A DNA stretch of 64,000 nucleotides. It comes from WHSW01 sp963846565. Its GTDB lineage: Bacteria > Actinomycetota > Thermoleophilia > Solirubrobacterales > 70-9. Shown in pieces: positions 42,512-50,409 of the stretch (its first letter is position 1; every line of letters begins with the position of its first letter). The DNA lies in NCBI GenBank assembly GCA_963846565.1, contig CAWJWL010000004.1:129880-193879 (forward strand), written 5' to 3'. Position numbers and translations under genes: made by a program. The notes beneath the pieces are model-generated. The model had not been told where the DNA came from and searched no databases. It saw only the letters and a program-made list of their open reading frames with translations.

Positions 42512-43114
42512 ATGAGGAAAGCGATCATCGCCTCGGCGATCGCAGCGCTGGCGCTCGGCGGCGCCACCATGGCATTCGCCCAGGGCAACGCGAAGTCGAT
42601 CGAAGACGACGGGGCACGAGCGGACGTAATCGCGATCGGGCCGCCGATCGGGATCGGGCCCGGAGCGGACGACTTCGCCGCGGACTTGTCGGAGAAGCTC
42701 GGTATCGAGACCTCGGCGGTCGAGCAGGCCCTGGAGGAGATCGAGGCCGAACGCATCGACGAGCGCCACCAGGCGATGGCCGAGTCGCTCGCCGAAGAGC
42801 TCGACGGCGTCGACGTCGAGGCGATCAAGGACGCCCTCGCGGTCTCCGAGGAGCAGATGCACGCGCGGATGGAGGACGCGATCGCGAACGGCGAGCCCCC
42901 GGCACCGGGTGAGTTCGCCGCGACGATCGCCGAGGAACTCGGCCTCGAAACCGCCGAGGTCGAGAAGGCCCTCCGCGCGGGCGCCCAGGCGACGTTCGAG
43001 GCCCACGGCGAAGGCGAGGACGGCCGGTTCGAGTTCCGGATCGGCCCCGGTCCGGGCCCGATGGGCGCCGCGGGAATCGCCCCGCTCCCGCCCCCGGGAA
43101 CGCTCCCCGGCTAG
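42512..43114 (+). CDS. Exported acidic protein with two copies of a helical motif
   Basis: About 200 residues. Signal peptide (MRKAIIASAIAALALGGATMAFA). The start at 42512 has AAGGA at an ideal distance; the ATG at 42506 lies directly on that site. The mature protein has two similar segments: DDFAADLSEKLGIETSAVEQALEEI and GEFAATIAEELGLETAEVEKALRAG, each a short helix-turn-helix unit of the kind seen in secreted actinobacterial proteins of unknown role. The end is Pro/Gly-rich. It converges with recR and overlaps its stop region by 4 bp. It is extracytoplasmic; no enzyme motif is visible. Confidence 0.75.
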   Translation: MRKAIIASAIAALALGGATMAFAQGNAKSIEDDGARADVIAIGPPIGIGPGADDFAADLSEKLGIETSAVEQALEEIEAERIDERHQAMAESLAEELDGVDVEAIKDALAVSEEQMHARMEDAIANGEPPAPGEFAATIAEELGLETAEVEKALRAGAQATFEAHGEGEDGRFEFRIGPGPGPMGAAGIAPLPPPGTLPG

Positions 43115-43707
43115 GCCTCGACCGAGCGGCGGCCTGCGAGCGCGCGGCCGAGGGTGACCTCGTCCGCGTGCTCCAGGTCGGCGCCGACCGGGAGGCCGCT
43201 GGCGAGCCGGGTGATCGTCACCTTGCCGCGCAGCAGGTCGGCGAGGTGATGGGCGGTGGCCTCGCCCGTCGTCGTGGGGTTGGTCGCGAGCACGACCTCC
43301 TCGACGTCCGACGCGTCGACGCGGGCGACGAGCTGGGAGATCTTCAGATCCTCGGGGTCGATCCCGTCGATCGGCGAGAGGGCTCCCCCGAGCACGTGGT
43401 AGAGGCCGCGGTACTCGTGCGTGCGCTCGATCGGGATCACGTCGGCGGGCTGCTCGACGACGCAGATCAGGGACGCGTCGCGGCGCGTGTCCTGGCAGAC
43501 CTCGCACCGGGGGCCGACGGAGAGGTTGAAGCAGACCTCGCAGAGGCCGACCTTCTCCTTCACCTCGCGGATCGCGCTCGCGAGCGCCGCCGCGTCCTCG
43601 TCCTCGGAGCGCAGGACGTGGAAGGCGAGCCGCTGTGCGGTCCGCTGCCCGATCCCCGGCAGCTTCGAGAGCTCGTTCACGAGGCGGTTGATCGGCTCGG
43701 GATACAT
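43111..43707 (-). CDS. recR: Recombination mediator RecR
   Basis: 198 residues. N-terminal helix-hairpin-helix (INRLVNELSKLPGIGQRTAQRLAFHVL), zinc finger CEVCFNLSVGPRCEVCQD (four Cys), and Toprim domain with VVEQPADVIPIERTHEYRGLYHVLGG and LATNPTTTGEATAHHLADLL. With RecF and RecO it loads RecA on gaps. A TAGCTT box lies 7 nt before the ATG. The common block dnaX-ybaB-recR is kept in order on this strand, but a GNAT gene on the other strand lies between ybaB and recR, so recR has its own promoter. Confidence 0.97.
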   Translation of the reverse strand: MYPEPINRLVNELSKLPGIGQRTAQRLAFHVLRSEDEDAAALASAIREVKEKVGLCEVCFNLSVGPRCEVCQDTRRDASLICVVEQPADVIPIERTHEYRGLYHVLGGALSPIDGIDPEDLKISQLVARVDASDVEEVVLATNPTTTGEATAHHLADLLRGKVTITRLASGLPVGADLEHADEVTLGRALAGRRSVEA

Positions 43708-43714
43708 CGCGAGG

Positions 43715-43741
43715 AAGCTACTGGCCGCGGCGGTCTAGATT
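43715..43741. promoter_or_regulatory. Divergent -10 boxes of recR and the GNAT gene
   Basis: AAGCTA at 43715-43720 reads TAGCTT towards recR (7-nt gap to the ATG); TAGATT at 43736-43741 faces the GNAT gene (8-nt gap to the GTG). Both imply leaderless transcripts from a 42-bp spacer. Confidence 0.45.
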
Positions 43742-43749
43742 CCGCCCGC

Positions 43750-44184
43750 GTGGCGCTTCCCGAGGGCTACAGCCTGAACGACGAGGTCCCCTCCGTGGCC
43801 GATTACTGCCGCCTGCGCGCGGAGTCCGGACTGACCCCGCGCAGCCCGGAGGCCGCGGCCGTGGGGCTTCCGAACACCTGGGCGGCGGCGATCGTCCGGG
43901 CAGGTAGCGGCGAGGTCGTCGGAATGGGCCGCGTGATCGGCGACGGCGGCTGCTTCTTCCTCCTCGTGGACATGGCCGTGCTGCCCACGCACCAACGCCG
44001 CGGAATCGGCGATGCCATCCTGACCCGGCTCCTCGAGCGGCTGCGAGCCGACGCGCCCTCGGAGGCATGGGTGACGCTGTTCGCCGATCCCCCGGGACGA
44101 AAGCTCTACGCGCGCCACGGCTTCACGCCGACGGCCCCGCAGGAGATCGGGATGGCGCTACATCCCCGGGAGCAGCCCGCCTAG
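43750..44184 (+). CDS. GNAT-family N-acetyltransferase
   Basis: 144 residues with GTG start at 43750. VDMAVLPTHQRRGIGDAILTRLLERL is the acetyl-CoA-binding motif A (Q-R-R-G-I-G), followed by ADPPGRKLYARHGFTPT, the typical end of motif B. The substrate is unknown. It lies on the opposite strand to its neighbours, inside the usual dnaX-ybaB-recR block, and its 3' end overlaps the 3' end of ybaB by 27 bp. It is probably a later insertion into that block. Confidence 0.85.
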   Translation: MALPEGYSLNDEVPSVADYCRLRAESGLTPRSPEAAAVGLPNTWAAAIVRAGSGEVVGMGRVIGDGGCFFLLVDMAVLPTHQRRGIGDAILTRLLERLRADAPSEAWVTLFADPPGRKLYARHGFTPTAPQEIGMALHPREQPA

Positions 44185-44514
44185 ACCGCCGGCGCCGCCG
44201 ATGCCGGCCGCGCCGCCCATGCGGCTGGCGGCGAGCTCCTGCGCGGAACGGATCGCCTCGTTGACGGCCGCGAGGACCATGTCCTGGAGCATCTCCGCGT
44301 CCTCGGGGTCGATCGCGTCGGGGTCGATCTCGAGCCCGAGCAGGCGCAGGTCGCCGCTCATCTTCGCCTTCACCATCCCCCCGCCGGTGCTTGCCTCGAC
44401 CACCTCGTCCTTGAGCTTCTCCTGGACCTCGGTCATCTCCGACTGCATCTGCTGGACCTGCTTCATCATCGCGTTCAGGTCGAACCCGCCCGCGCCCTGG
44501 GGTACTCGCGCCAT
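44158..44514 (-). CDS. YbaB/EbfC nucleoid-associated protein
   Basis: 118 residues. The N-terminal helix FDLNAMMKQVQQMQSEMTEVQEKLKDE, then the small beta sheet (VVEASTGGGMVKAKMSGDLRLLGLEIDPDAI) and a second helix, the tweezer-like YbaB/EbfC fold that binds DNA as a dimer. The C-terminus is Gly-rich (GGAAGIGGAGGLGGLLPGM), as in other actinobacterial copies. It is separated by one base from dnaX and surely co-transcribed. Confidence 0.95.
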   Translation of the reverse strand: MARVPQGAGGFDLNAMMKQVQQMQSEMTEVQEKLKDEVVEASTGGGMVKAKMSGDLRLLGLEIDPDAIDPEDAEMLQDMVLAAVNEAIRSAQELAASRMGGAAGIGGAGGLGGLLPGM

Positions 44515-44515
44515 C

Positions 44516-46282
44516 TCAGCCCTCGGCCTCCTTCGCTTCGCTCGTTTCGTCTTCCACGAGCTCGGCGTCGAACTCGGTCTTCATCAACTCCACCAGCTCG
44601 GCCTCGCTCATCACCGGCTCGACCGGTTCCGAGCCCTCCTCGGTGTCGAGGAGGACGAAGACCGGGCGCAGGCGCTCGCCGACGATCGTCTTCACCGCAT
44701 CGGTGAGCCGGCCGGCCGCGTCCTTGTCCTCCGCCTTGCGCTTGTTGAACGCCGCCGACGGCGGGAAGCCGACCTCGACAGTCGCCTCCCCGGCATCGAC
44801 GGCAACGGGTCTTCCGGCGGCGAGCACATGGCCGAGCAGCTCGGACCCACTCTCACGCACCTGGTCGACAACCGCCGGCCAAAGACTCACGAGCTTCCCA
44901 AGGTCAACCTCGGTGGCAGCAGCAACCACCTGGGCAACCGGCCCCGGGCCGCTAGCCCCCTCCGACTCATCAGAGGCGGAGTCCGAAGAGGTTGTCCGGG
45001 CACTCACGGATTCGGCTTCAGCGGTTGCGGGTTCGGCGGTCGGCTCTGGCCGAATCCGGTCCGGGCGACCTGCTCCGGGCTCCGCCTCCCCACCCCCCGG
45101 CCGAATCCGGTCCGGGATACCTGCTCCGGTCCCCGCGACGGCAGCCTCCAGCCTCTCGAGCCTCTCCGCCAGAGCCTCACGCGAAGGATCGAGCTGAGGC
45201 CGAGCGGCACGCAAGAGAGCAAGCTCCACCGTCATCCGCGGCTCATCGCCCTCGCGGATGTCGGCGAGAGCCTTGGAGATCGTGTCGACGGAGCGGCCCA
45301 GCGTGAGGTCGGACATCGCCTCGGCCTGCGCGCGCAAACGTTCCGGATCGGCGGCGGTGACCGTGAAGGCGTCGGGAGCCTCGCCGATGGTGCGAATGAC
45401 GATCAGCTGGCGCAGGTGGGCGAGCAGATCACGGGCAAACTGGGTCACGTCGCGCCCCGATCTCGAGAGCTGCTCCGTCGAGGCGAGCACCGCCCTGCCG
45501 TCTGCGGAGGCGATCGCGTCCGCGGCGCCGAGGATGAGCTCGGCGTCGGCGACCCCGAGGACCGCGAGCACATCGTCGGTCTGGACCGACTTGCCGCCGT
45601 AGGAGACGAGCTGGTCGAGCGTGCCGAGGGCGTCGCGGAAGCTGCCCGAGGCGGCGCGCGCGAGCCCGGCGACGGCGCCGTCGGAGATCTCGATCTCCTC
45701 GCTGACGGCGACGCGGCGGATGACCTCGGCGATCTGCTCGAGCGAGGGGCGCTGGAAGTCGAAGCGCTGGCAGCGATCGACGATCGTCGGCATGACCTTG
45801 TGGGGCTCGGTCGTCGCGAGGATGAATGTCGTGTTCGGGGGCGGCTCCTCGAGCGTCTTCAGGAACGCGTTCCATGCCTCGCGCGTAAGCATGTGCGCCT
45901 CGTCGAGGATGTAGACCTTCCAGCTGCCGCCCGTCGGCGCGTAGCCGACCCGCTCGCGCAGGTCGCGGATGTCGTCGACGGACCGGTTCGAGGCGGCGTC
46001 CATCTCGATCACGTCGAGCGAGGTGCCGAGGGCGATCGTGCGGCACGGCTCGCACTCGCCGCACGGGGTCAGCGTCGGGCCGTTGACGCAGTTCAGTGAC
46101 TTGGCGAGGATCTTCGCCAGCGACGTCTTGCCGGTCCCGCGGGAGCCGACGAACAGGTACGCATGGTGGACGCGATCGCGCTCGACCGCGTTCGAGAGGG
46201 TGCGGACCACGTGCTCCTGGCCGACCACCTGATCGAAGGCCTGAGGCCGGTGGCGGCGGTAAAGAGAGGTCTCACCGGACAC
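44516..46282 (-). CDS. dnaX: DNA polymerase III subunits gamma/tau
   Basis: 588 residues. AAA+ clamp-loader domain: LYRRHRPQAFDQVVGQEHVVRTL, Walker A (GSRGTGKTS), zinc module with four Cys around CVNGPTLTPCGECEPC, Walker B (VYILDEAHML), sensor 1 (ILATTEPHK), and sensor 2 region (GSFRDALGTLDQL). After residue about 360 a low-complexity Pro/Gly/Glu linker carries a repeated unit (PDRIRP...GAG), and a tau-like C-terminal domain follows. GTG start at 46282, 7 nt from TAGACT. No frameshift signal of the E. coli A6G type is seen. Confidence 0.96.
   Translation of the reverse strand: MSGETSLYRRHRPQAFDQVVGQEHVVRTLSNAVERDRVHHAYLFVGSRGTGKTSLAKILAKSLNCVNGPTLTPCGECEPCRTIALGTSLDVIEMDAASNRSVDDIRDLRERVGYAPTGGSWKVYILDEAHMLTREAWNAFLKTLEEPPPNTTFILATTEPHKVMPTIVDRCQRFDFQRPSLEQIAEVIRRVAVSEEIEISDGAVAGLARAASGSFRDALGTLDQLVSYGGKSVQTDDVLAVLGVADAELILGAADAIASADGRAVLASTEQLSRSGRDVTQFARDLLAHLRQLIVIRTIGEAPDAFTVTAADPERLRAQAEAMSDLTLGRSVDTISKALADIREGDEPRMTVELALLRAARPQLDPSREALAERLERLEAAVAGTGAGIPDRIRPGGGEAEPGAGRPDRIRPEPTAEPATAEAESVSARTTSSDSASDESEGASGPGPVAQVVAAATEVDLGKLVSLWPAVVDQVRESGSELLGHVLAAGRPVAVDAGEATVEVGFPPSAAFNKRKAEDKDAAGRLTDAVKTIVGERLRPVFVLLDTEEGSEPVEPVMSEAELVELMKTEFDAELVEDETSEAKEAEG
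45049..45128. repeat. Two copies of a ~29-bp repeat inside dnaX
   Basis: CCGAATCCGGTCCGGG-x-x-ACCTGCTCCGG occurs at 45049-45077 and 45100-45128. It encodes the repeated linker motif (A)GxPDRIRP in DnaX. The high identity suggests a recent tandem duplication. Confidence 0.6.
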
Positions 46283-46289
46283 CTGGCCG

Positions 46290-46306
46290 AGTCTAGCCGC
46301 GACAAT
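46290..46306. promoter_or_regulatory. Divergent -10 boxes of dnaX and the serine hydrolase gene
   Basis: AGTCTA at 46290-46295 reads TAGACT towards dnaX (7-nt gap); GACAAT at 46301-46306 faces the hydrolase (7-nt gap). The whole intergenic region is 31 bp, so the promoters must overlap. Confidence 0.45.
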
Positions 46307-46313
46307 CGGGCCG

Positions 46314-47426
46314 GTGGGATCGAAGCGGGTTTACCCGGCGGCGATGGCCGCACTATGCGCATGCGCGGCGCTCGCGGGCTGCGGCGAGGACGCGCCGGCC
46401 GCCCCGGAGCGGCAGCCGCAGCGCGCCGATCCCGCGATCGAGGCGTTCGTCGAGGACAGATGGCCGGCCGGCGTCGGCGGCGCGGTCGCGGTCACCGACG
46501 GCGACGGGGTCGTTCACTGCCGCGGCGCGGGCACCGGCGGGTCCTGCGACACCGTCTACGACATCGGTTCGCTGACCAAGGGCTTCACCGGCGCGGCGGT
46601 GATGGCGCTGGCGATCGACGGAGAGCTCGCGGTCACCGATCGAATCGGCGAGTACATCGACGGCGTCCCGGCCGACAAGCGGGCGATCACGATCGAGGAT
46701 CTGCTCACCCACACCTCCGGCCTCACGCCCTCGCTCGGGGACGACTACGACCCGCTCGGGCGCGAGGAGATGCTGGAACGCACGATGGCTTCGGAGCTGC
46801 GATCTCCGCCCGGCGAGACGCACAGATACTCGAATGTCGGCTACAGCGTGCTCGCGGCCATCGTCGAGGAGGCGAGCGGGCTCGGCTATGAGGAGTACCT
46901 CGCCGAGCGGCTGTTCGAGCCGGCGGGGATGACGCAGACGGGCTACGCGCTGCCCGAGTGGGACCCCGGCTCGATCGCGACCGAGTTCGATTCCGAGGGC
47001 ACGGACCGCGGCACCCCTCTCGAGCACCCGTGGGCGGCGGACGGTCCCTACTGGAACCTGCGCGGCAACGGCGGCCTGCTCTCGACCCCGGCCGACATGG
47101 CGCGCTGGGCGCTTGCGCTCGACGGCACCGAGGTGCTCGACGCCGAGGCGAAGGAGGAGCTGTTCGACCCCCGCGTGCTCGAAGAGCCGGGCGGCGACTC
47201 GCGCTACGCCTACGGCTGGGTGATCTCGCCGACTCCGCTCGGCCGCCTCGCGTGGCACGATGGCTCGAACGACCGCTCGTACGCCGTCATCGGCCGGTTC
47301 GCGGAGCCGGGCGTTTCGGTCATCGCGATCTCGAACGACGCCTACCGGGCCGATGGCGAGAGCCTCCCCGACCACGTGCAGGAGCTCGTCCTCGGGGTCG
47401 CCGAGCGGGCGAGCGGCGACGGCTGA
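46314..47426 (+). CDS. Serine hydrolase lipoprotein, class C beta-lactamase/DD-peptidase family
   Basis: 370 residues with GTG start. The lipobox LAGC (Cys near residue 22) marks a lipoprotein on the outer face of the membrane. Beta-lactamase-type motifs: SLTK (DIGSLTKGFTGAAVMAL, catalytic Ser and Lys), YSN (HRYSNVGYSVLAAIVEEASG), and HDG (WHDGSNDRSYAVI) in place of KTG. The family includes DD-carboxypeptidases, esterases and beta-lactamases; the exact substrate is unknown. It is divergent from dnaX with only 31 bp between. Confidence 0.88.
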   Translation: MGSKRVYPAAMAALCACAALAGCGEDAPAAPERQPQRADPAIEAFVEDRWPAGVGGAVAVTDGDGVVHCRGAGTGGSCDTVYDIGSLTKGFTGAAVMALAIDGELAVTDRIGEYIDGVPADKRAITIEDLLTHTSGLTPSLGDDYDPLGREEMLERTMASELRSPPGETHRYSNVGYSVLAAIVEEASGLGYEEYLAERLFEPAGMTQTGYALPEWDPGSIATEFDSEGTDRGTPLEHPWAADGPYWNLRGNGGLLSTPADMARWALALDGTEVLDAEAKEELFDPRVLEEPGGDSRYAYGWVISPTPLGRLAWHDGSNDRSYAVIGRFAEPGVSVIAISNDAYRADGESLPDHVQELVLGVAERASGDG

Positions 47427-47450
47427 TCGGCGTTTGCGAGACTGCGTCCG

Positions 47451-47741
47451 ATGTCCAGCGAGGATCTGCTCGACCACGGCCGCCGCATCGCCGAGCTCGA
47501 ACGCCACGTCGCCGAGCTCTACAAACGCCTCGGCTCCGAGCAGCCGGTCGGCTTCGAAACGCAGTACGGCTTCTCCGAGCCGGCGTCCACCACCGCCGCC
47601 GCCGATCCGCGGCTGCTCGAGCTGCTCCAGGAGGACAAGACGATCCACGCGATCAAGCTCTACCGGGAGCTCACCGGGGTCGGGCTGGCCGAAGCCAAGG
47701 ACGCCGTGGAGCAACTTGCCCGTGATCACGGGGTTACCTAG
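47451..47741 (+). CDS. Ribosomal L7/L12 C-terminal-domain-like small protein
   Basis: 96 residues. The N-terminal half is a coiled-coil-like helix (LDHGRRIAELERHVAELYKRLG); the C-terminal 35 residues (KTIHAIKLYRELTGVGLAEAKDAVEQLARDHG) match the L7/L12 C-terminal domain, which has IxAIKxxRExTGLGLKEAKxxVE. Stand-alone proteins of this type are frequent in actinobacteria; their role is not known. It follows the hydrolase by 24 bp. Confidence 0.82.
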   Translation: MSSEDLLDHGRRIAELERHVAELYKRLGSEQPVGFETQYGFSEPASTTAAADPRLLELLQEDKTIHAIKLYRELTGVGLAEAKDAVEQLARDHGVT

Positions 47742-47781
47742 GACCAGGTAACCCGCAGCACCACTCGCGAGGAGGAATCAG

Positions 47782-48135
47782 TTGAGGGCATGGATCTGGG
47801 GGGCGACGTCGATCGCCGCGGGCGCAATCGCACTGGCGATCGCGGTGCCCGAGGCGATCGGCGACGGCGGCGCGAAGACGCGGATCGAGATCCGGGAGCT
47901 GAAGGCCTCGGGGGCCTCGGGCACGCTGAGCTCGAGCAAGGAGGCATGCCTCGGAAAGCGCAAGGTGAGCCTCTTCCGGCTCGACGACTTCGTCTCGGTA
48001 AAGATCGAGATCACGCAGTCGAACGGCAAGGGCGAGTGGAAGACGAAGAAGGACCTGGAGCAGGGCCAGCACTTCGCCAAGGTCGACGCGGTCAAGGGCT
48101 GCCGGTACGACGTCTCGCCGAAAGAGTCCCTATAG
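47782..48135 (+). CDS. Small exported protein, paralogue of the next gene
   Basis: 117 residues from the TTG at 47782, which has GAGGAGG at ribosome-binding distance. Signal segment (IWGATSIAAGAIALAIAVPEA), then KTRIEIRELKASGASGTLSSSKEACLGKRKVSLF, and a beta-rich remainder ending with a second Cys (GCRYDV). The pattern T-x-I-x-I-x-EL-x-A-x-GA-x-GT-x-SS-x-C-x-KRKV recurs in the following protein, so both arose by duplication. It is probably a secreted beta-sandwich with one disulfide, of unknown function. The stop codon directly precedes the ATG of the second copy. Confidence 0.72.
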   Translation: MRAWIWGATSIAAGAIALAIAVPEAIGDGGAKTRIEIRELKASGASGTLSSSKEACLGKRKVSLFRLDDFVSVKIEITQSNGKGEWKTKKDLEQGQHFAKVDAVKGCRYDVSPKESL

Positions 48136-48498
48136 ATGAGGGGCATGAGAAACAAGATCACAGCCTTCGCCGCGCTGGTCGCGGCGAGCGCCATGATCGC
48201 CGCCCCCGCGGCGACCGGCGCTGACACGGTAAAGACGAAGTTGAAAATCACCGAGCTCACGGCGAAAGGCGCCGGCGGCACCGTCTCCTCGAAGGAGTCG
48301 AAGTGCGAGAAGAAGCGGAAGGTGACCGTGAAGTTCGTCGGCGAGTACGGCGACGTGACGATCGGAAGCACGAAGACCGGCTCCGACGGCTCCTGGAAGC
48401 TGAAGAAGAAGATCAGCGACCGCGGGATCTTCTACGCGACCGCGAAGAAGAAGGGCGACTGCGCCGCGGCCACCTCGAAGGACAAACGGCTGCGCTGA
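48136..48498 (+). CDS. Small exported protein, paralogue of the previous gene
   Basis: 120 residues; ATG at 48136, or 48145 for a tighter signal peptide (MRNKITAFAALVAASAMIAAPAATGA). Mature part: KTKLKITELTAKGAGGTVSSKESKCEKKRKVTVKF, YGDVTIGSTKTGSDGSWKLKKKI, FYATAKKKGDC. It looks like a transthyretin/SpaA-like beta-sandwich with two or three Cys and many Lys. It lies directly behind its paralogue without a gap, so the two form one unit. No function can be assigned. Confidence 0.72.
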   Translation: MRGMRNKITAFAALVAASAMIAAPAATGADTVKTKLKITELTAKGAGGTVSSKESKCEKKRKVTVKFVGEYGDVTIGSTKTGSDGSWKLKKKISDRGIFYATAKKKGDCAAATSKDKRLR

Positions 48499-48504
48499 GC
48501 CGGG

Positions 48505-50103
48505 TCAGGCGCAGCCCTGCTGCGCCGCAACCGAAGCCGTGAGGACCGGACGCTCGGGCGGGACGCTCGGGCGTTCGGTCGTTTCGGGCTCCTCGGCCTC
48601 CCCCTCGGGGCGAAGGCCGCGCAGGGAGGTCACCACGAGGGCGGTCGCCGCGAGGAGGATCAGGCCGCCGACCCCGAGCGCGAGGTCGAAGCCGTGAGTG
48701 AACGCCGCGCGTGCGGGCTCGAGGACGCTCGCCGCGACCGCATCCGGAAGGTGCCCGGTGGCCTCGACGACTCCACCGAGCGTGTCCGAGTCCGGGACGT
48801 CCGCGCGGTAGACCGCCGTGCCGATCGTCCCGAGCACCGCGATCCCGATCGCCCCGCCGAGCTCGGAGCTCGTCTCCGACACGCCGGAGGCGGCTCCCGC
48901 CCGCTCGGGGGGCGCCGCGCCCACGGCGAGGTCGACCGCGAGCGTGAACACGGGTGCGAGGCCGAGCCAGAGGAGGACCGAGCCGGCGACGATCGCGCCG
49001 AGACCGCTGCTCGGGCCGGCTCCCGCCATCAGGGCGAGGCCGGCCACGGCGAGGCCGAGGCCGAACGTGAGGACCGCTGCCGGGCGGATGCGCGCGACGA
49101 GCACCGGCGTCAGCTGCGCGCCCACGATCACCGCCACCGCCCCGGGGACGGACCAGAGCCCCGCCTCGAGAGCGGAGAGGCCGAGCACGAGCTGCAGGTA
49201 CTGAGCGAAGAACACCTCGACCCCGAAGGCGACGGCGAACGCGAGCGTGTTCGTGGCGAGCGCGGCGCCGAACGCGGGGACCTTGAACAGCCCGAGGTCG
49301 ATCAGCGGGTGCTCGAGGCGACGCTGGCGCGCGAGGAAGATCGTCACCGCGGCGACGCCGCCGGCGATCGCCACGGCGGCAGCCGGCGTGAAGCCGTCGA
49401 GGGCGATCAGCTTGATCCCGAGGATCACCGCGAGCACGGCGAGAAGGGAGAGCGCGGCACTGACGAGGTCGAGCCGCCCCGGGTTCGGATCGCGGTACTC
49501 GGGCAGCAGGCGCGGGCCGACGGCGAGCAGGAGGAGCATGACCGGGACCGCCAGGAGGAAGACCGAGCCCCAGGGCAGGTACTCGAGCAGGATCCCGCCG
49601 ACGAGCGGCCCGATCACCGCCCCGACCGAGAAGCTCGTGATCCAGATCCCGATCGCCTTGGTGCGCTGGCGCGGGTCCTCGAACATGCTGCGGATCAGCG
49701 AGAGGGTCGAGGGGGCGAGCGTCGCGCCGGCGATCCCGAGCAGGGCGCGGGCGACGATCAGCATCTCCGGGCTGCTCGAGAACGCGGCCAGCACCGAGGC
49801 GCCACCAAAGGCAGCGGCGCCGATCAGGAGCAGGCGCCGGCGGCCGATGCGGTCGCCGAGCGTGCCCATCGTGATCAGGAAGCCGGCGATGAAGAAGCCG
49901 TAGACGTCGACGATCCAGAGCAGCTCGGTGCTGGTCGGCTCGAGGTCTGCGGTGAGGGCGGGGACGGCGAGCGTGAGCACGGTGACGTCCATCGCGTAGA
50001 GCAGGCACGGCAGGGCGAGCACGGCGAGCCCGATCCACTCGCGCCGCCCGGCGCGGGCCCGGGTGCCGTTCACCTCGGTTGCGGTGGATCCGTTGCTCGA
50101 CAT
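48505..50103 (-). CDS. MFS drug exporter, DHA2 (14-helix) family
   Basis: 532 residues with about 14 transmembrane helices. The N-terminal half has AMDVTVLTLAVPALTADL, motif A-like GTLGDRIGRRRLLLIGAAAFG, and motif C-like ITSFSVGAVIGPLVGGILLEY, as in the LfrA/SmvA/EmrB group of proton-driven multidrug exporters. The C-terminal tail is charged and presumably cytoplasmic. The ATG at 50103 follows GGAGGAG. It lies 57 bp behind the anti-sigma gene on the same strand. Confidence 0.93.
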   Translation of the reverse strand: MSSNGSTATEVNGTRARAGRREWIGLAVLALPCLLYAMDVTVLTLAVPALTADLEPTSTELLWIVDVYGFFIAGFLITMGTLGDRIGRRRLLLIGAAAFGGASVLAAFSSSPEMLIVARALLGIAGATLAPSTLSLIRSMFEDPRQRTKAIGIWITSFSVGAVIGPLVGGILLEYLPWGSVFLLAVPVMLLLLAVGPRLLPEYRDPNPGRLDLVSAALSLLAVLAVILGIKLIALDGFTPAAAVAIAGGVAAVTIFLARQRRLEHPLIDLGLFKVPAFGAALATNTLAFAVAFGVEVFFAQYLQLVLGLSALEAGLWSVPGAVAVIVGAQLTPVLVARIRPAAVLTFGLGLAVAGLALMAGAGPSSGLGAIVAGSVLLWLGLAPVFTLAVDLAVGAAPPERAGAASGVSETSSELGGAIGIAVLGTIGTAVYRADVPDSDTLGGVVEATGHLPDAVAASVLEPARAAFTHGFDLALGVGGLILLAATALVVTSLRGLRPEGEAEEPETTERPSVPPERPVLTASVAAQQGCA

Positions 50104-50160
50104 CGCTCTCCTCCGGGGTCGGGTTCGTTTCGATCCCGGTTCCGGTGGGGAGCGGCGGCG

Positions 50161-50409
50161 TTACAGATTCGAACGCCGGAAGGCCTCGAGCAGGGCGCCA
50201 CGCTTCTCCGCGGCAATCGATTCGCGCTCGAGATCGCCGAGACCGCCCGCGAGCGCCCGCATCTGCTCGACGTGCGCCTCGCAGCCGTCGCAGATCGCGA
50301 GGTGCCCCTCGATCCGATTCACCTCGGCGACGGGCAGGCTGCCCTCGAGGTACTCGGTGACGAGCTCGATCAGCTCGTTGCAGGGCTGGTCCTCGGGAGC
50401 GTCGCTCAT
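50161..50409 (-). CDS. Zinc-finger anti-sigma factor (ZAS type)
   Basis: 82 residues, no membrane segment. It contains H36-x3-C40-x2-C43 (HLAICDGC) with an upstream Cys10, the zinc-binding anti-sigma (zf-HC2) motif of RsrA/ChrR-like proteins. It overlaps the ECF sigma gene by 4 bp (ATGA), the usual sigma/anti-sigma coupling. Release of the sigma factor by oxidation or another signal in the cytosol is expected for soluble ZAS proteins. Confidence 0.9.
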   Translation of the reverse strand: MSDAPEDQPCNELIELVTEYLEGSLPVAEVNRIEGHLAICDGCEAHVEQMRALAGGLGDLERESIAAEKRGALLEAFRRSNL

